DNA of 64,000 nucleotides from NCBI RefSeq assembly GCF_900091465.1, contig NZ_FMHV01000002.1, positions 6,324,001 through 6,388,000 of the forward strand. Direction: 5' to 3'. Of this stretch, positions 16,313 to 23,826 are shown piece by piece; the first letter of the stretch is position 1, and the number at the start of each line of letters is the position of its first letter. The notes beneath the pieces are model-generated. The model had not been told where the DNA came from. It saw only the letters and a program-made list of their open reading frames with translations, and did no database searches. This DNA comes from Micromonospora rhizosphaerae (GTDB taxonomy: Bacteria; Actinomycetota; Actinomycetes; Mycobacteriales; Micromonosporaceae). Position numbers and translations under genes: made by a program.

Positions 16313-17500
16313 ATGGCAGCGGAACGCGGCACCAATGCGGCGGCTCCAGCCGAGCCGGATCCCGGGCGGCCGGCGTTCCTGGAACTCTTCTTCGACCTGG
16401 TCTACGTCTTTGCGCTGATCTCCCTGGTCAAGACGCTCGCTGTCGACCTGACCTTGACCGGCGTCGGGAAGACGCTGGTCCTGCTGCTCGCGTTCACCCT
16501 GGTCTGGGCGCTGACCACGTGGGCCGCAGACACCCTCGACCTGGCCCGGCCCGCGGTCCAGGTGCAGTTCATCGGGGTGGCGGCCGCCAGCCTGCTGCTG
16601 GCGGCCGCGGCGCCCGACGCGTACGACGAGCGCGGACTGCTCTTCGCGGTCACCTACCTGGCCATCCACCTCGGGTCGAGCATCTACTACCTCCTGCTCC
16701 TGCCGGATGCGGCCGAGCTGCGCCGCAGCGGCCGAATCTTGTTCTGGTACACCATCGCAGCAATCGGCTGGATCGGCGGCGGCCTGGCCGCCGGCCCCAC
16801 CCGCCTGATGTTCTGGGCGGCGACTGTCGGCGTGGAGTACGTCGCCGCCTCGTTCGGCTGGCCGGTGCCGCGGCTGGGGCGATCCCGGCCGCAGGAGTGG
16901 CGGCTGGTCGGCGGGCGGGTGGCCGAGCGGTACCGGCAGTTCATGATCATCGCGCTCGGCGCGTCCATCTTCGTGACCGGGACGACCTTCAGCCTGGGCG
17001 AGTACACGAGAGACCGGGCCTGGGCGCTCCTGGTGGTGTTCACGATCGTGGTGCTGACTTGGCGGATCTACATCTACCGGGCCGGCGAGCTGCTGACCGA
17101 CGCCATCGCGCGGTCGACGAACCCGTCGCTGCTCACCCAGTCCGCCGCGGTCACCCACCTGATCATGGTGGCCGGCATCGCCGGCACGGCGGTCACCAGC
17201 CACCTCGTCGTGGGGCGTCCCCTTGGCGAGACGCCGCCCTCCTGGGCTGCCGTCATCCTCGGCGGACCGGCGTTGTTCCTGGTCGGCCGCGGCGTGCTCG
17301 ACTACACGGTGTTCGGTCGGATCTCCCGGTCCCGGCTGGCCGGGCTGATCCTGCTGGCCGGCGTGGCGCCGGCCGCGTCCGTGCTGCCGCCGGTCGTGGT
17401 CGCGCTGCTCGCCATGACCATCCTGGCCCTGATCGCCGCGGCGAACCTGGTGAGCACCCGAGTGCACCCGCGCACGCCGATGCCACCGGCGCTCGGGTGA
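16313..17500 (+). CDS. LtrA family membrane protein (second copy)
   Basis: 395 residues. The LtrA signature ELFFDLVYVFALI lies at residues about 22-36, followed by many hydrophobic helices, including YLAIHLGSSIYYLLLL and the MIIALGASIFVTG segment equivalent to the family's IxLGE region. In this copy the usual Glu of LGE is replaced (LGAS). The ATG at 16313 has GGAGG 6 bases upstream. It is tail-to-tail with another LtrA gene, only 3 bases between the stops. Confidence 0.84.
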   Translation: MAAERGTNAAAPAEPDPGRPAFLELFFDLVYVFALISLVKTLAVDLTLTGVGKTLVLLLAFTLVWALTTWAADTLDLARPAVQVQFIGVAAASLLLAAAAPDAYDERGLLFAVTYLAIHLGSSIYYLLLLPDAAELRRSGRILFWYTIAAIGWIGGGLAAGPTRLMFWAATVGVEYVAASFGWPVPRLGRSRPQEWRLVGGRVAERYRQFMIIALGASIFVTGTTFSLGEYTRDRAWALLVVFTIVVLTWRIYIYRAGELLTDAIARSTNPSLLTQSAAVTHLIMVAGIAGTAVTSHLVVGRPLGETPPSWAAVILGGPALFLVGRGVLDYTVFGRISRSRLAGLILLAGVAPAASVLPPVVVALLAMTILALIAAANLVSTRVHPRTPMPPALG

Positions 17501-17503
17501 CCC

Positions 17504-18688
17504 TCACCCCGCCGGCACGGTGACCCGGACCAGCCGCGAGTGTGGGGCCAGGGTCTCCCAGACCAGAGTGAGCAGCAGGATCAGATTCGCCACGACCAGG
17601 ATGGCCAGCGGCGGAAGCAGCGCCATCGCGGGCGCGATGGCGCACAGCACCACGATCCCCAGCGCCCGGGACCAGAGGACCCGTCCGGTCAGCACGGCGT
17701 CGAACAGGCAACTCCCGAGCAGGAACAGGGCCGGTCCGCCGAGGATGGCGGCGATCCAGGCGGCTGGTGCCGCACTGAACGGCCGCTCGATGACCAGCGA
17801 GACGCTGGTCGAGCCCACAAGTACCCCGGCCACCATCACCAGATGGCTGTACGAGGTGGAGGTGCCGGGCCGAACTCGCTCCACCACGGTGACGGAGGGC
17901 GGTGCCAGGAGCTGCCGCACCCGGTGGAAGTAGAGCTGGAACAACACGACTGCGCTGACGAACGCGACGGCGCTCGCGGCCACCCGGCCGGCCTGGAAGC
18001 CACTGCCGGCCAGCCCCATGCCGGCGGTCAGGATCAGCTCGCCGAGCGAGATGAGGAAGATCTCCCGATGCCGCTCGGACAGGTGGGTGCCGGTGAAGAT
18101 CTGACTGGCGAGCTCAGTGCGGCCGAGTTTCGGCGTCGGCCAGCCGATCCGGGCCGATCCGAGGTCGACCGCCGCCGCGACCGACCAGAACAGCAGCCGG
18201 GCCGTTCCGTCCACGAACGCCCCGGCCACCCACGGCACCGCAGTGACGCCAAACCAGAAGAAGACACGGATGCTCCTGGCCTGGATCGGGCGGTTCACCC
18301 GGGTACCGGGGATGAGGACGGCGTCCCGGACGAGGTGGATGCCGAAGTACGCCGCGACGAGAAGCCACCCGTAGTCGGCGAAGGCGTGCGGCACCGCGAT
18401 CGCCATCAGCAGGGTGCCGAACATGACCGCCAGGACAGTGGCCTGGATGACCGGCAGCCGTGGGTTGAACAGGTCGGTGAGCCACGCGGTCAGTACCCAG
18501 ACCCACCAGGCGGCCATCAGCAGGACGGCGGTTTGGGCGGCGCCCCGGACGGTGAGGTCCTGGGCCAGGCCCGCCGAGAGCCTGGAGAGCATGAAGATGT
18601 AGACCAGGTCGAAGAAGAGTTCCAGGAACGTCGGATAGTCGGGCTCGCCGCGCCGGCGAAGGATCCGGGGTAGCGGGCTGGACGTCAC
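17504..18688 (-). CDS. LtrA family membrane protein (third copy)
   Basis: 394 residues with FLELFFDLVYIFML near the start, the FLISLGELILTAG segment with the conserved LGE, and about ten membrane helices. The GTG at 18688 (VTSSPLPRIL) is used because a GAGGAGG lies about 8 bases upstream and the longer frame has no family features. It is convergent with the 16313 copy and about as long, so the pair probably arose by duplication and inversion or by transfer as a pair. Biochemical role is unknown. Confidence 0.84.
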   Translation of the reverse strand: MTSSPLPRILRRRGEPDYPTFLELFFDLVYIFMLSRLSAGLAQDLTVRGAAQTAVLLMAAWWVWVLTAWLTDLFNPRLPVIQATVLAVMFGTLLMAIAVPHAFADYGWLLVAAYFGIHLVRDAVLIPGTRVNRPIQARSIRVFFWFGVTAVPWVAGAFVDGTARLLFWSVAAAVDLGSARIGWPTPKLGRTELASQIFTGTHLSERHREIFLISLGELILTAGMGLAGSGFQAGRVAASAVAFVSAVVLFQLYFHRVRQLLAPPSVTVVERVRPGTSTSYSHLVMVAGVLVGSTSVSLVIERPFSAAPAAWIAAILGGPALFLLGSCLFDAVLTGRVLWSRALGIVVLCAIAPAMALLPPLAILVVANLILLLTLVWETLAPHSRLVRVTVPAG

Positions 18689-18806
18689 CGCGTCTGCCTC
18701 CTCTGGCACGCCGCACCGGGGAAGCGGAGGCGGTCTCCCCGCCAACCTACAAAACCGGGGATCACCGGAGAGCCTGAATGAGGAGCCGGGGCGCAGGCGC
18801 TGGTGC

Positions 18807-18843
18807 TTGACCTCGAGAGCACTCCAAGTCGAACACTGACGGC
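18807..18843 (+). promoter_or_regulatory. MerR-type promoter of the aldo/keto reductase
   Basis: A TTGACC -35 box (18807-18812) is separated by 19 bases from AACACT (18832-18837). The long spacer holds the imperfect dyad CCTCGAG-agca-CTCCAAG typical of MerR-family activators. The -10 box lies 6 bases before the ATG, predicting a leaderless mRNA. No MerR gene is in the window. Confidence 0.6.
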
Positions 18844-19845
18844 ATGACGATGACACGGACACTTGGCCGCAGCGGCATCGAGGTCAGCGCGGTCGGCATG
18901 GGGTGCTGGGCGATCGGCGGTCTACTCTGGGGCGACGACAGGCAGCCGTTCGGCTGGGGCGAGGTCGACGACGACGAGTCGGTCCGGACCATCCATCGGG
19001 CACTCGACCTGGGCGTCACCCTTTTCGACACGGCCAGCATCTACGGCGCCGGGCACAGCGAGCGGGTCCTCGCCCGCGCGCTCGCCGACCGTCGCGACCG
19101 CGCGGTGATCGCGACCAAGTTCGGCAACCGCTCCGACGAGACCACCCGGCGGTGGAGCGGCACCGACGCCGGCCCGGCGTACGCGGTGACCAGCCTGGAG
19201 GAATCCCTGCGCCGGCTCGGCACCGACCACGTCGACCTCTACCAACTGCACCTCGGCGACCTGCCGGCGTCCGCCGCGCTCGACCTGGTCGACACCCTGG
19301 AGGCCCTGGTCACCCAGGGCAAGATCCGGGCGTACGGCTGGAGCACCGACAATCCGTCGTCGGCGCGGGCGTTCGCGGAGGCGGGACCGCACTGCGCCGC
19401 GATTCAGCACGACGAGTCGGTGCTCAAGGACAACGCCGACATGCTGGCGCTCTGCGACGCGCTCGACCTGGCCAGCCTCAACCGCGGTCCGCTCGCGATG
19501 GGCCTGCTCACCGGCTCGACGCGGGCGATCGGGCGGAACGACGTGCGCGGGGTGGCCCCGGAGTGGCTGGTCTGGTTCACCGACGGCCGCCCGACCCCGG
19601 AGTGGTCCGCCCGGCTCGCCCAGATCCGGGAGGCGCTGACCGCCGACGGTCGCACCCTCGCCCAGGGTGCGCTGGGCTGGCTGCTGGCCCGCAGCCCGCG
19701 GACGGTGCCCATCCCGGGCTGCCGGACGGTGGCCCAGGCCGAGGAGAACTTCGCCACGCTCGCGCTCGGACCGCTGCCCGACGAGGCGTTCGCCGAGGTG
19801 GAGCGGCTCCTGGCCGACCTGCGCCCGGCGGCCGCCACACGCTGA
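18844..19845 (+). CDS. Aldo/keto reductase
   Basis: A 333-residue NADPH-dependent aldo/keto reductase. The catalytic tetrad fits Asp62 and Tyr67 (FDTASIYG), Lys92 (ATKFG) and His136 (YQLHLGD). The substrate is probably an aldehyde or ketone and is not specified by sequence. The start ATG coincides with the predicted transcription start of a MerR-type promoter with a 19-base spacer, so expression is likely induced by a small electrophile or redox signal. It is divergent from the third LtrA gene. Confidence 0.87.
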   Translation: MTMTRTLGRSGIEVSAVGMGCWAIGGLLWGDDRQPFGWGEVDDDESVRTIHRALDLGVTLFDTASIYGAGHSERVLARALADRRDRAVIATKFGNRSDETTRRWSGTDAGPAYAVTSLEESLRRLGTDHVDLYQLHLGDLPASAALDLVDTLEALVTQGKIRAYGWSTDNPSSARAFAEAGPHCAAIQHDESVLKDNADMLALCDALDLASLNRGPLAMGLLTGSTRAIGRNDVRGVAPEWLVWFTDGRPTPEWSARLAQIREALTADGRTLAQGALGWLLARSPRTVPIPGCRTVAQAEENFATLALGPLPDEAFAEVERLLADLRPAAATR

Positions 19846-19975
19846 TTCATTCACGTCATCAGGTCGGTAGCGCACGAGCAGCCGGCTACCCACCCGTCGA
19901 CCGCCACGGGCAGACCGGAACCCGAAGTGCCGCATCCCACTCAACGCATCCAAGCCGGGCTCCGTACCTGAAGAT

Positions 19976-20881
19976 ATGAGCATGCGGATCCTCATGGCCG
20001 GCGTGTCCGGCTTCCTCGGCACCCGGCTGGTCGACCGGCTCACCTCGGACGGGCACCAGGTCGTCCGGCTGGTCCGACGGCCGCCGCGCACCCCCGACGA
20101 GCGGCAGTGGAAGCCGTCCGCCGCGGAGCTCGACCCGGCGGTGGTCGCCGACGCCGACGCGGTGGTCAACCTGGCCGGCGCCGGCGTCGGCGACAAGCGG
20201 TGGAACGACGAGTACCGGAAGCTGATCCGGTCCAGCCGGGTGGACAGCACCACCACCCTGGCCATCACCATCGCCGGCCTGCCCGCCGAGGACCGACCCG
20301 CCGTCTTCCTCAACTCCTCCGCCGTCGGCTGGTACGGCAACACCGGCGACCGGGTGGTCGAGGAGGATTCGCCGGCGGGCGAGGGCTTCCTGGCCGACGT
20401 CTGCCGGGTCTGGGAGGCCGCGACCCGGCCGGCCGAGGACGCCGGCGTACGCGTGGTCCGGCTGCGCACCGGGCTGCCGCTGCACCGCGCGGGCGGGATG
20501 CTCAAGCCGCAACTGCTCCCGTTCAAGCTCGGCGTCGCCGGCCGGCTGGGCAGCGGCCGGCAGTGGCTGCCGTGGATCTCGATGCGGGACTGGCTGGACG
20601 CGGCGGCGTTCCTGCTGGACCGGGACGACCTGGCCGGCCCGGTCAACGTCGTCGGCCCGAACCCGGTCACCAACGCCGAGTTCACGAAGGAGCTGGCCCG
20701 CCAGCTGCACCGGCCGGCGATCATCCCGATCCCCGCACTGGCCCTGAAGATCACCCTCGGCGGCTTCGCCCACGAGGCCCTCACCAGCGCCCGGGTCCTC
20801 CCCGGCGTCCTGTCAAGGGCCGGCCTCACCTACCACCACCCCGACCTCCCCACCGCCCTCCACGCCGCCCTCACCGAGTGA
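19976..20881 (+). CDS. TIGR01777 family NAD-dependent epimerase-like protein
   Basis: A 301-residue extended SDR. The N-terminal nucleotide-binding motif is GVSGFLGTRL, followed by VVNLAGAGVGDKRW, NSSAVGWYGNTGD and VVRLRTGLPL, all diagnostic of the TIGR01777/YfcH family (cell-division-inhibitor-like sugar epimerase; role unproven). In many actinomycetes this gene sits between sucB and lipB. Here an IS110 element begins within about 15-25 bases of its stop. Confidence 0.87.
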   Translation: MSMRILMAGVSGFLGTRLVDRLTSDGHQVVRLVRRPPRTPDERQWKPSAAELDPAVVADADAVVNLAGAGVGDKRWNDEYRKLIRSSRVDSTTTLAITIAGLPAEDRPAVFLNSSAVGWYGNTGDRVVEEDSPAGEGFLADVCRVWEAATRPAEDAGVRVVRLRTGLPLHRAGGMLKPQLLPFKLGVAGRLGSGRQWLPWISMRDWLDAAAFLLDRDDLAGPVNVVGPNPVTNAEFTKELARQLHRPAIIPIPALALKITLGGFAHEALTSARVLPGVLSRAGLTYHHPDLPTALHAALTE

Positions 20882-20904
20882 AAGACATCCCAGGAGCTTG
20901 AATG

Positions 20905-22152
20905 TCAAGCAGCGGCCTCGTTGAGGTGATGCGACCAGGCGGTCGCCTCGTCGTAGAGCGCGCCGGTTTTGAGGCATCCGTGCAGGATGCCGACGAGCCG
21001 GTTGGCGAGTTGCCGCAGCGCGGCGTTGTAGCTGGCGCCGCGGGCGCGTTGCCGGTCGTAGTAGGCGCGGGCGCCGGGCGAGGTGTTCAGCGACGCGAAC
21101 GCTTGGGTCATCAGCGCGTCGATGAGCCGGTCGTTGTGCACGAACCGGGCAGCGACGGTGCGTTTCTTACCCGAGGCGCGGGTGATCGGGCTGGTGCCGG
21201 CGTAGTTCTTGCGGGCCTTGGCCGAGGTGTAGCGGTCGGCCGCGTCGCCGAACTCGGCGAGCACCCGGGCGCCGAGGATCGTGCCCAGTCCCGGTTGGGA
21301 CAGGATGATCTCAGCGTCCGGGTGCTGGCCAAAATAGGCCTCGACCTGCCCTTGCAGGGCCTTGACCTGCTCGTTGAGCGTGCCCAGGACCGCGATCAGC
21401 GCCCGGACCGAGGCGGCGTAGGCGGCGGTGACCACGGCGGGCTGGCTGAGGTGCTCGGCGCGCAGGACGGCCTGAATCGCTGCGGCCTTGGCCGGGATGT
21501 CGCGGCGGCGGGCCCGTTTGAGGGCCGCGCTGATCTGGCTGATGCTCAGCCTCGCGGCGCTGGCCGGGTCCGGGGCCCTGGCCAGCAACTCAAGGGTGTC
21601 GGCGGCGTCGAGATCGTCAAACGCGGCCAACGCGGCAGGGAAGTACTCCCGCAACGCGTGCCGCAACCGCTGGCTGGCGCGGGTGCGTTCCCAGATCAGT
21701 GTCTTGTGCATCCGGGCGACCACCTTGACCGCCTCGGATCCGGCACTGTCACCGGCGACCCGGCGCAGTTGGTGGCCGTCGGTACGGACCATGTCGGCCA
21801 GCATGTGCGCGTCGGCGGCGTCGCTCTTGGCACCGGACACCCCGAGACGGTCACGGTAACGGGCCGCCTGCAACGGATTGACCGCCAACACGGTGTACCC
21901 CGCCGCGATCAACGCCTGCACCCACGGCCCTCGGTCGGTCTCGATCCCAATCGTGACCTGCCCGGCGCCGTCGGCGTCCTCGCCGAGCTGCGCGCCGATC
22001 ATCGCGTGCAGTCGCGTGATCCCTGCGACGCCCTCGGGCAACCTGGCCCTGGCCAGGGTGCGCCCAGCCGCATCCATCAACTCAACGTCGTGATGGTCTT
22101 CGGCCCAGTCATCTCCCACGAACAGCACCGCGTCTCCCGCCTCCGATCGCAA
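20905..22152 (-). CDS. IS110 family transposase (DEDD recombinase)
   Basis: 415 residues. The N-terminal RuvC-like DEDD domain shows Asp in FVGDDWAEDHHDVEL, Glu in IGIETDRGPW and Asp in GAKSDAADAHMLAD. A coiled middle follows, then the C-terminal Transposase_20 domain with SQPGLGTILGARVLAEFGD and YAGTSPITRASGKK, which includes the catalytic serine. It appears intact and full length. IS110 enzymes of this type use a non-coding bridge RNA from the element to choose target and donor. Confidence 0.9.
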   Translation of the reverse strand: MRSEAGDAVLFVGDDWAEDHHDVELMDAAGRTLARARLPEGVAGITRLHAMIGAQLGEDADGAGQVTIGIETDRGPWVQALIAAGYTVLAVNPLQAARYRDRLGVSGAKSDAADAHMLADMVRTDGHQLRRVAGDSAGSEAVKVVARMHKTLIWERTRASQRLRHALREYFPAALAAFDDLDAADTLELLARAPDPASAARLSISQISAALKRARRRDIPAKAAAIQAVLRAEHLSQPAVVTAAYAASVRALIAVLGTLNEQVKALQGQVEAYFGQHPDAEIILSQPGLGTILGARVLAEFGDAADRYTSAKARKNYAGTSPITRASGKKRTVAARFVHNDRLIDALMTQAFASLNTSPGARAYYDRQRARGASYNAALRQLANRLVGILHGCLKTGALYDEATAWSHHLNEAAA

Positions 22153-22370
22153 ACACGGTCAGTAGCCGGCAGGAGAACCATCAGCGACCTAATGAAGCAG
22201 TGCTCACGCCACAACCGGGCGGGCACGACATCCCATCAGCGATCAACTCTCCTCACCGACCGGCAGGGGCACGATCTTTCATCAGGACTCGACGTCCAGG
22301 AACAGCAAGTGCTCACCCGCCGGCGGCTACCTACCCACCAGGAGTTTGCCGGATGGCTCACTCCCAGAAC
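22153..22370 (-). ncRNA. Candidate bridge-RNA region of the IS110 element
   Basis: This non-coding stretch lies directly upstream of the transposase, where IS110-group bridge RNAs are encoded. It holds two related 20-base segments (starting about 22220 and 22266) sharing GGGCACGA and CATCAG, and two copies of GTGCTCAC. These could form the target- and donor-binding loops. This is inferred from position and internal repetition; no fold was computed. Confidence 0.35.
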
Positions 22371-22378
22371 TCATTAGG

Positions 22379-22420
22379 AGGGGCCCCCTGTTAACGCCTC
22401 GTGCATCGCAGGGGGCCCCT
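22379..22420. terminator. Strong hairpin with T-tract, probable repeated intergenic element
   Basis: A perfect 12-base stem (22379-22390 against 22409-22420) with an 18-base loop is followed by TTTT on the plus strand. It lies between the IS element and the 3' end of the esterase gene. Similar AGGGGCCCC hairpins ending in TTAAC are, from memory, common between genes in Micromonospora. Confidence 0.75.
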
Positions 22421-22432
22421 TTTAACACCTGG

Positions 22433-23635
22433 TCAGCAGCCGATGACCCAGTAGTTGGGAGCGGTCTGTTTGAGGGTGGTCGTGTAGAAGGTGTTGTAGA
22501 GGCCCATGTTCTGGTTGCTGCCGAGGGCGTACGCGTAGCCGCCGGACTGGTAGGCGCGACCGGCCGTGACGTGCGCGTAGTTGCTGGCGGTGACGCAGAC
22601 CGGAGAGGTGGTCGGCGTCGGGCTCGGGCTCGCCGTCGGGGTCGGGCTCGGGGCGGTCCCGCCGTCGAGGCCGAAGAAGAGCGCGTCCCGGTAGGTCGAG
22701 CAGATGGTGTCCAGGAAGTACGACGTGGCGGTGCCGCACTGGTCGGTCGCGGAGCCGGGGTCGACCGGCGTGCCGTGCCCCATGCCGGAGACCCGGAAGA
22801 GGCGGACCGCGTCGCTGCCGTACACCTCGAGGCTGGTGCCGGCGGGCAGCGACGCCGTACTGGTCGGGGTCTGCGAGACGCCGAGCACGTTGGTCCACTG
22901 GTCGCGGGACTCGGCGGCGTTCAGCGGCGCGACGGTGGTGTCCGAGGTGCCGTGCCAGATCGCCACCCGCGGCCGCCGGCCGGCATACCCCGAGTACGCG
23001 GCCCGCACCAGGTCGCCCCACTGCGCCGGGGTCTTGTCCACCCCCGGGTTCATGCAGGAGTACGCGCTGGCGGTGCTGGTGGCGCAGCGGTAGGGCAGGC
23101 CGGCGATGACCGAGCCGGCGGCGAAGACGTCGGGGTACGTGGCCAGCATGACCGCGCTCATCGCCCCGCCCGCGGAGAGCCCGCTGACGAAGATCCGGCT
23201 CGAATCGACCCCGTAGCTGGTCTTCGCGTAGTCGACCATCTGCTTGACCGACAGTGCCTCGCCCTGGCCGCGCGCGGTGTCCCCGGTCTGGAACCAGCTG
23301 AAGCAGGAGTTGGCGTTGTTGGCCGTCTTCTGCTCGGGCACGATCAGGGCGAACTGCCACAGGTCGGCGTACTTCCGCCAGCCCGAGTTGGTGAAGTAGC
23401 CCGACGCGTTCTGGGTGCAGCCGTGCAGCAGGACCACGGCGGGCGCGCCCGCCGGCAGGCCGTCGGGGCGGTAGGCGTACATGCTCAGGTTGCCGGGGTT
23501 GGAGCCGAAGCCGGTCACCTGGGTGAGCGTGGCGGCCTGGGCCGGCACGGCGACGGCGAAAAGCGCGGCCGGGGCCAGCACGGCGCCGGCGACCGCCCCG
23601 GCGAGTCGGATGGGTATGGATGAGGAGCGGCGCAC
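22433..23635 (-). CDS. Secreted PHB depolymerase-type esterase with C-terminal module
   Basis: 400 residues. A signal peptide with Arg-rich start and hydrophobic core ends at about AVPAQAA. The alpha/beta-hydrolase domain (esterase, PHB depolymerase family) has the oxyanion segment VVLLHGCTQNA, nucleophile GLSAGG, Asp in WHGTSD and His in GMGHGTPVD. A Pro/Thr/Ser linker leads to a 55-residue C-terminal module (ASNYAHVTAGRAYQSGG) that may bind polymer. The GTG at 23635 has GGGAGG 5 bases upstream. Likely substrates are polyhydroxyalkanoate or acetylated/feruloylated polysaccharide. Confidence 0.83.
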   Translation of the reverse strand: MRRSSSIPIRLAGAVAGAVLAPAALFAVAVPAQAATLTQVTGFGSNPGNLSMYAYRPDGLPAGAPAVVLLHGCTQNASGYFTNSGWRKYADLWQFALIVPEQKTANNANSCFSWFQTGDTARGQGEALSVKQMVDYAKTSYGVDSSRIFVSGLSAGGAMSAVMLATYPDVFAAGSVIAGLPYRCATSTASAYSCMNPGVDKTPAQWGDLVRAAYSGYAGRRPRVAIWHGTSDTTVAPLNAAESRDQWTNVLGVSQTPTSTASLPAGTSLEVYGSDAVRLFRVSGMGHGTPVDPGSATDQCGTATSYFLDTICSTYRDALFFGLDGGTAPSPTPTASPSPTPTTSPVCVTASNYAHVTAGRAYQSGGYAYALGSNQNMGLYNTFYTTTLKQTAPNYWVIGC

Positions 23636-23813
23636 GGCGACCTCCCGTTGCGGATTGTGAACTGGGTCACCCCCGAATTGCCGAGAGGTTACGTCCGGGT
23701 TGCCGTCGGCCGACATGGCCCGGAGAACCACATTTGTCGATGTCCGAATATGGCGGACGCGGACGTGGCGCGCTCAGCTTTCGTGTCTGACCGGCCTGTC
23801 CGGGTCCGGTTGG

Positions 23814-23826
23814 TAACGTCCGCTGC
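23814..23826 (+). promoter_or_regulatory. Leaderless-type -10 box
   Basis: TAACGT (23814-23819) lies 7 bases before the GTG start of the membrane glycosyltransferase-like gene. Confidence 0.45.

Larger units (their letters stand above)
20896..22370 (-). mobile_element. IS110 family insertion sequence (ends approximate)
   Basis: One DEDD transposase plus about 220 bases of non-coding sequence upstream of it. IS110 elements lack terminal inverted repeats, so exact ends cannot be read. A small hairpin (GCTTGA-ATG-TCAAGC, 20896-20910) marks the 3' side and a terminator at 22379 limits the 5' side. It separates the TIGR01777 gene from the lipoate genes. Confidence 0.75.

Noticed and set aside
19922..20829. 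Long minus-strand frames over the reductase and epimerase genes
   Set aside because: They are shadows of the two plus-strand genes with typical GC-skewed composition and no motifs.
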